Assembly (NCBI GenBank): GCA_965153355.1
Contig: OZ231126.1
Span: forward strand, 44,020,001 to 44,084,000
DNA: 64,000 nucleotides
Reading direction: 5' to 3'
Origin: Flaccisagitta enflata
Lineage: Eukaryota > Chaetognatha > Sagittoidea > Aphragmophora
Part shown: piece after piece, positions 56,650-64,000 of the stretch
How positions within the stretch are numbered: the first letter of the stretch is position 1
Layout: the number at the start of each line of letters is the position of its first letter
Translations under genes and position numbers: made by a program
The notes under the pieces: model-generated
What the model saw: only the letters and a program-made list of their open reading frames with translations
Databases searched by the model: none
Told to the model about the DNA's origin: nothing

Positions 56650-57000
56650 TAGGTCTTATAGAGCTGGGGATAGGTCGGATATGTCTGGTGATAGGTCGAA
56701 TAGGTCTTAGGATAGGTCTGATAGAGCTGGGGATAGGTCTGATAGAGCTGGCGATAGGTCTGATAGAACTCGGGATAGGTCTGATAGAGCTCCGGATAGG
56801 TCTGATCGAGCTCGGGAGAGGCCTGATAGAGCTCGGGATAGGTTTTATGGAGCTAGGAAGGGTCTGATAGAGCTAGGGAGAGGTCTGATGGAGCTAGGGA
56901 TATGTATGGATTAATAACGCCGGGCGAGATAGTTCTGATAGAGCTAGGAATGGTCTGATAGAGCTAGGGATAGGTCTGATGGAGCTAGAGATAGCTATGA
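56650..57000. repeat. 21-bp minisatellite (GATAGGTCTGATAGAGCTGG)
   Basis: About 15 degenerate tandem units; variants include GGAGCTAGGGATAGG. Confidence 0.85.
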
Positions 57001-57092
57001 ATTAATAACGCTCGGCGCACCGTCTTGGCCAGTGTATCCGGCCTTGTTTCTCTTTTTTAGTCTTCTGGTTTCTTTGTCTGACTATTGGTCTT

Positions 57093-57642
<550 letters not shown>

Positions 57643-57895
57643 TTTCCCTCGTCTCATCATGATCATATATTTCGAGCCTATTTGATAGTCGCTCCTCCTC
57701 TTCCTCCTCTTCCTCGCCCCTCTCCCATAGATTTCCCCTCCCAGGTTCTCTCCCTCTCCACTTTCTCCTCCTCCTCCGCCTCCTCCTCCTACATTTCGAG
57801 TCTTGGTGCTACAAACTTCCTTTTTCTCTCATCTCCCTCCAATCCCTTCCCGCGAATACAGAAGAAGATAAAGAGATTCCCCAGTGTTTTTTAAC

Positions 57896-58040
<145 letters not shown>

Positions 58041-58549
58041 GTCTACAGTTCTTTGTTTGTTCGTTTTCTATACGGTTTCGTATATCTGCCTGGTTTAATC
58101 GGCCCATCGTGAAAGAATTTTTTTTACTGCCGGTTTTACTCGTATCATGTTAGCGTCGTTTGATGAAAAAATAGTACTTTTTTTCTCTCTCGCTTTTTTT
58201 TGTTTTTGTCGAGGCCGTGCCCAAAACAGAGAGAAAAAACACATCTTTGTTCCGTCCTGATCGTTTTGTAATCAACAAGCATGTGTTGAATGGTATTTTC
58301 TTTCTTTGATGAAGTCGGCAGTACAATTTCAAACAAGGCCAGACGTACGAAGGTCTCAGTCGTGTCATTGGGGAAAGGGTTCAAATGGCCTAGGGCCTTC
58401 ATTCTTCAATTGATGTTCGACAGTCTTATAGATTTTATCAAATACACACTTTCACATGATATGACATTTTGAAGTATGAAGATGATAATGAAATAGACAG
58501 CCCAGAGCCATAGATGTTCGACGGCACTCTGGACAGTGATAATTGATTG

Positions 58550-58550
<1 letters not shown>

Positions 58551-58608
<58 letters not shown>
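58551..58608. repeat. (GAT)n microsatellite
   Basis: About 19 GAT units; poly-Ser and poly-Ile frames are artefacts. Confidence 0.95.
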
Positions 58609-58609
<1 letters not shown>

Positions 58610-58868
58610 CGATTTTTTTTCTTTCTGGTAAGCCAAGATGGTTGTAGGCCACTTAATTACATGATGTGAAAAAGGTCAGGCTTGAATTTTACTTAGTTTT
58701 GAATTGAATTGAAAAATTCTCTTATGATGGGGGAAAATGAGAAGAAAGAAGAAGAAGAAAACAAAGAGATTGACACAAAAGCTGTTGTTCAGTGACATGG
58801 AGGACATGAATGGAGGCATATGAGTATCCTGACTGAAAGTCTAAAATGATTCTACTTAATATCAGAGC

Positions 58869-59508
58869 GATTGCCAAAAGGCAATATGACGGCGTCCCCC
58901 CGAAGGCAACATTTGTGTTTCAAAGAGGGTCAAAATGGAAATTTTGAATGAATGGAAATGGAAAAACAAGTGACTAAAAATAATTCAGATAGCTCAGACA
59001 TAATATGTTAAAGAAAAATTTGCATTCATTTAGCAAAAATGATCAATTTTAGCCAATGTTACTAAAAAAAATTTATTGAAAATTTCTACTTTTTTCATTT
59101 TTGGTTACTGACAGAGGCCTGGTCTAAATTCTAAATTTGCATAGAAAATGAAAATATCAAAAAACAAAGAACATAGTTCTCTTCCCAAATCGATTACAGA
59201 GAGAACTATGTTTTTCAAAATGCAAAATTTCCCTGTGTATGGCTTTCTTAGAATTTAGACCACAGAAAATGAAAAAAAATGAACGCAGAAATTTGTTAAA
59301 AACCATCATTTTCCTGCTTATTTCCATGTCAATCACATAGTTCAAATTACTTTTTAGGTCAGAATATGATAACAAGGTACACACCAGGTGTCTTTAGAGA
59401 CAAAATGTCTACTAAAAGCATTCCCGCTTCATTATTGTCCTGATAATGATGCAAAAAGTATGGTGAAACACTTAATTTTCCTTCGAAAATTCGCCGTCAT
59501 ATGCACTG
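58869..59508. mobile_element. Decayed foldback element
   Basis: CAATATGACGGCG at 58883 is mirrored by CGCCGTCATATG at 59492, and weaker matches run inward. A central perfect hairpin has arms AACATAGTTCTCT (59170-59182) and AGAGAACTATGTT (59200-59212), bordered by CTAAATTCTAA against TTAGAATTTAG. No coding capacity. Confidence 0.6.
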
Positions 59509-59535
59509 TTAAATAGCAGCCCAAAGGCAGTAATT

Positions 59536-61113
59536 GGTCAGCGGTACCCGTGCCCTGCTTGAGTAGTGTCTGATTGAGTTGAGGGGGAGCAGGGCAGCGG
59601 CCCCGAAGGGGACGAAGTCCTGTAGAACACAGGGGGAATCTGTCCGTCCGTCCGTCCGTCCGTCTCCCCCTGCCCCATCCTCAGGGCTTCGTCTCCTTTG
59701 GGGCCTATTCTGACCCCAATTCTGCCAAATAGCCCAAATCCATGCAATATGGCCCAAATCTAAGCAAAATGACCCAAATCCAAGCATATTGGCCCAAATT
59801 CAAGCAAAATGGCCCAAATCTGGTCAGAATCTAGGTACTGGAGGCCAAAATGATGGACCTCAGGCCAGAATTAGGGTTTTCTGGCAAGATTTGGGCCATT
59901 TTGCGGGCCAGACTGCTTGGTTTGGGCTGTTACTTGGATTTGGCCTATTGCAGATTTTAGGCTGTTTGGCAGAATTAGGGTCAGAATAGGCCCAGGAGGC
60001 ATTGAGGGAGGCCTGAGATGGGGCAGGGGCATGCTGGGCAGACATGGATTCCCCTATGTTCAGGACAATCGTCCCCCGGGGCCGCTGCCCAAAAACCAAT
60101 GACTTTGATTGGAAATGATAGGAAACAGGGCAGCAAGCTTGAAAGGGCCTCAGTCCCGTTGAACACAGTACTTTCATTTGTTCAGAGGAGGCATGATTGA
60201 TGACTGCATTGAGGCCATTGAGGCTGATTCATCGTCTGAAAAAGTTGACCAGAGTTAGAGGCCTAGATAGGCTGATTTGCCACCTGAGAAGCCTGGTTGA
60301 GGGTTGAGAGGCTGTTTTGAGGCCTTAAAGTACCAAAATGGAGCTGAGGGAACAGAAAACCGTGGTTCTAACTCTAAGGCTTGAGACGCCTGAATGTAAG
60401 CGAAAGGGGGCAGGTTTGAGGTCTATGACGTCTATGAGGGGTATGAGGCCTGATCTCGAGCCTGAAAATGTGAATCTTGGACTTAAGAAGGAGTACAGCC
60501 TATTAGACGGACAAACAGATGAAATACCCCATGTGTTATACAGGACCTCCCCACCTTTGTTGCCGCGGCCCCCCCCCCATAAAAAAGTTGAAAATAATAT
60601 TAGAAGCCAATTTTTGGACAGCGGCCCCAAAGGGCCGATGTCCCGTAAAAGACAGGGGTGAGCCGTTATGTCCGTCTGTATGTCCCCCCCTCCTCCGAGG
60701 CCTTAAGTCCCAAATATCAGCCCGGAGGCCCAAATCCCAGCCTTGAGGCCCAAATCCCAGCCTTGAGGCCCTAATTCCAGCCTCAAGGCCAATGTCCTGT
60801 AGAACACAGGGGTGAACTGTTACGTACGGCTTGTGAGAATTGGTTTGGGATTTGAGCCATGGGTGGGGGGAGTTGGATCATAAAGCTTTGATTTGAGTCT
60901 GGACACAGAGATTTTGTCTTACAGGCTAGGATTTGGACCAAATCCCAGCCTCAAGGCCCAAATCCCAGCCTCAAGGCCCAAGTCCCAACCTGTTGGGCCA
61001 AATCCCAGCCTAATGGCCCGAATCTCAGCCTGATGACCCAAATCCCAGCCTGCCTTGCTCCTACCTCACTATCTTTAAACAGTAATAAAGCAGGGCAACG
61101 GGTACCCCTGACC
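59536..61113. mobile_element. Family B element or nest with inverted termini
   Basis: Left end GGTCAGCGGTACCCGTGCCC (59536) is mirrored by GGGCAACGGGTACCCCTGACC at the right (to 61113). Cores GGCAGCGGCCCCGAAGGGG (59593), GGGGCCGCTGCCC (60077, inverted) and GACAGCGGCCCCAAAGGG (60618) lie inside, with CCCAAATC-based 20-bp arrays at 59740-59830, 60715-60790 and 60930-61060. Several insertions may be nested. Confidence 0.72.
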
Positions 61114-61252
61114 ATGTGCGATCCTTGGATGACTTTTTGATAATTGATAAATATGCAATCGAACCTACTGAAATTGTTAGTATTAGGATTTAGGAATAGA
61201 GTTGAAGGAGAAGTGGAGGAAGCAAGGCGTATCCTTGTCAGTGTATCAGCGC

Positions 61253-61712
<460 letters not shown>

Positions 61713-61926
61713 TCTTATCGATAACAGAGGAAAAAAAGTTTGAAGAAATATATATGCCTCGTTTTTTATTCAGATTTTAACTTTGTTCTTTCTCAGATAT
61801 ATATTTGTACCGTAAGAAACACTTAACTGTGAAGTTTGAAACATATAACTGGCTCTTGTCAAACGTCAAATGTTCCTTTCTTATTCTCAGTTTTTGTGTT
61901 TTTGTCTTCTGCCTTCTCTTTCTCTG

Positions 61927-62301
61927 TTTTTTAGTCGCGTGCACGCGACTCTACACCCTGGTCTGTCGGTCGGTCGGTCGGTCCGTCCGTAACGTTTTAA
62001 ATTTTTATTTTATCATTTTTAACGTTTTTAGCATCTTTTAATAGTTTTTAACATTTTTAACATTTCAACATTTTCTGACATTTTGTTTAACATTTTTAAC
62101 CTTTTTAATATGCTACGTTTTAACGTCTTTTAACATTTTTAACATTTTTAACATTTTTAACATTTTTAACATTTCTTAACATTTTTTAACATTTCTTAAC
62201 GTTTTTTAACATTTCTTAACCATTTCTTAATATTTCAACATTTCTTAACATTTTGTTTGTCATTTCCAGACGCACGCGACAGTTGCCCTCTTGGGCTTGT
62301 T
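61927..62301 (+). mobile_element. Family A element with 9-bp minisatellite
   Basis: Head AGTCGCGTGCACGCGACT (61933-61950, a perfect 18-bp palindrome) after T6, a GGTCGGTCGGTCGGTCC core, about 230 bp of ACATTTTTA tandem units (62000-62260), GACGCACGCGACAGTTGCCC, and tail TTGGGCTTGTT. Confidence 0.78.
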
Positions 62302-62306
62302 CTGTA

Positions 62307-62311
<5 letters not shown>

Positions 62312-62396
<85 letters not shown>

Positions 62397-62851
62397 CATG
62401 GCCGAGTGACTGTATACAAGACCCTGATTTGGAGTTTTTGGACATTTCGGTCAGTATGAAGCCAAGCCATTGGGAAACCAATGCGCGCGCTTGCAGGTCA
62501 CTTTTTTTCTTTTTCTTTTCTTTTTTCTTTCTTTTTGTGGGTCACGGTTTGTTGCAGTTCCGCATCATGCGCGTGAGTGTACCATACCAACCTCCTGTAT
62601 GCTGTAGCCTCCAACCTCCTTTGTCCGGTAGCCCCCAACCATCCAACCTAGTCATTGACGCTAAGTACCATTATAGTTGCCCAGCGTATCGCGTCCGACC
62701 CTTTTCCTGCCCCCCTTCGCCTGCCATACCCCTCCCCCTCGCCTCCATGTTCCTCCTCCTCTTCATTTTTCTGCCTCCACGCCTTCCTCACAATGATATC
62801 TTTTTTTTTCTTTTACCAACAACCCCTTCACCCCACATCATGGCCTTTAGC

Positions 62852-62939
<88 letters not shown>
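62312..62939. repeat. (CT)n at 62312-62391 and 62860-62939
   Basis: Two pure CT tracts. The 470 bp between them show no supported gene. Confidence 0.96.
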
Positions 62940-62943
<4 letters not shown>

Positions 62944-63066
62944 CTTTTTTCTCTACTGCCTGCGCCACATTTCTGTACTGCGTTGGCTGCTGTTGTCGGA
63001 AATGCGGCGGATGGGCAACAGCAGCAAATATTTTGGGAAGGCCTCCAATTTGGAAAACCAGGCCAG

Positions 63067-63101
<35 letters not shown>

Positions 63102-63249
63102 GCATGCATGTATATGAGGATGTGATGGACGGTAGGTGAGGGGGGGGGGGAAATGGAGACTTGATTCACGCGGTTGTTATTTTGAATTTGGAAATGAAAA
63201 AGTTAGGGTAGGAGGAAGCACTCTTTCTTTTCTATTTTTCGAAAAAGGA

Positions 63250-63622
<373 letters not shown>

Positions 63623-64000
63623 TTAAAACACGATTCACGAGGAGATTGTTTGACAGTAACGATTTCGCGTCTCGCCAACTTTCGCTTTATTCACATTTTT
63701 TTTTCAAATCCTAAAATTTGGGTAGACTGGACGAAGGACCAACAGAAGGACCGACAAAATGGCTTCTTTTAAAACCATGATCAAGTTGTTAGAAGCTTTG
63801 ACTAGAATGCCTCGTTTGTCCTCTCAGTCTTAGGGCGTGTTTCTAGTGACGACGACAAACGCGATAGTTCCCGTTGAACCCGTTTTCAAGGTGAACACAT
63901 ACTCATGAATTTCAACCGTCCCACGAGGGAGTAAGCGACCGAGTGGCCCTTTCAAAACGCGATAGAATCAGGCCCTTACTTCATTTAGCACTCTCTCTCC

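Larger units (their letters stand above)
55108..57049 (+). mobile_element. Large family A element carrying satellite cargo
   Basis: Head TTAGGTGCGCCATAGCACCT and a GGTCGGTCGGTTGGTT core at 55112-55185. A second head-like CCCCATAGCATCTCTATAAG and CCGTCCGTCC core lie at 55262-55318. The tail GTATCCGGCCTTGTTT is only reached at 57049. Between them lie the palindromic TATCA block and a 21-bp minisatellite. If the boundaries are right, this is the longest copy in the window (1.9 kb). Confidence 0.55.

Noticed and set aside
62553-62577. 15-nt microexon between TTGCAG and GTGAGT
   Set aside because: Splice-like signals are present by chance level, and no neighbouring coding exons were found.

Overview
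The window is animal nuclear DNA, not bacterial. It has spliced genes with consensus GT/AG sites, long (CT)n, (CA)n and (TTTC)n microsatellites, tRNA-derived and foldback repeats, and a gasdermin-family gene. Gasdermin, the PIN-like/Cys-cluster protein family and tandem-repeat-bearing hairpin elements together suggest a marine invertebrate, perhaps a lophotrochozoan or cnidarian. This is inference; no species-specific marker was recognised.

Layout. 1-4830: AT-rich, gene-free DNA with (CA)n tracts and several copies of a short hairpin-headed repeat (called family A here). 4833-6198: a disrupted gene for a PIN/FEN-like protein with a C-terminal cysteine cluster, followed by a strong hairpin. 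6876-9560: a minisatellite-bearing element (family B), a foldback MITE and a palindromic repeat. 9803-10769: three spliced exons of an unrecognised acidic protein. 11765-17928: eight in-frame exons of a gasdermin. Its introns carry a 160-bp satellite, a 13-bp minisatellite, a tandemly repeated splice donor and a TA-flanked MITE.

The main structural point is that 4830-17997 is followed by an inverted, mostly degraded copy of itself (about 18007-29046). The sequence then turns again at about 29046 and runs forward as a third, even noisier copy up to roughly 32.2-32.6 kb. Islands of near-perfect identity sit inside long stretches of indel-rich, roughly 75-80% identity (estimated by eye). A +/-/+ zigzag with fixed turning points is the pattern expected when one long-read molecule is read back and forth and left in an assembly. 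The apparent extra gasdermin and PIN-like gene copies should therefore be treated as doubtful, the gasdermin 3' end is missing, and continuity between the left part and everything after about 33 kb is unproven.

33-64 kb is almost gene-free. Very long polypyrimidine or polypurine microsatellites dominate, often as composites such as (CTGT)n(CT)n and (TTTC)n(CT)n. Between them lie family A and B elements, a pogo-like MITE (40516-40666), a tRNA-derived SINE (53322-53645) and a 1.25-kb palindromic TATCA satellite nested in a family A element. One weak two-exon gene candidate lies at 35286-35741. The many long Ser-Leu, Arg-Glu, Thr-His, Cys-Val and Phe-Leu-Ser reading frames are translated microsatellites, not genes.
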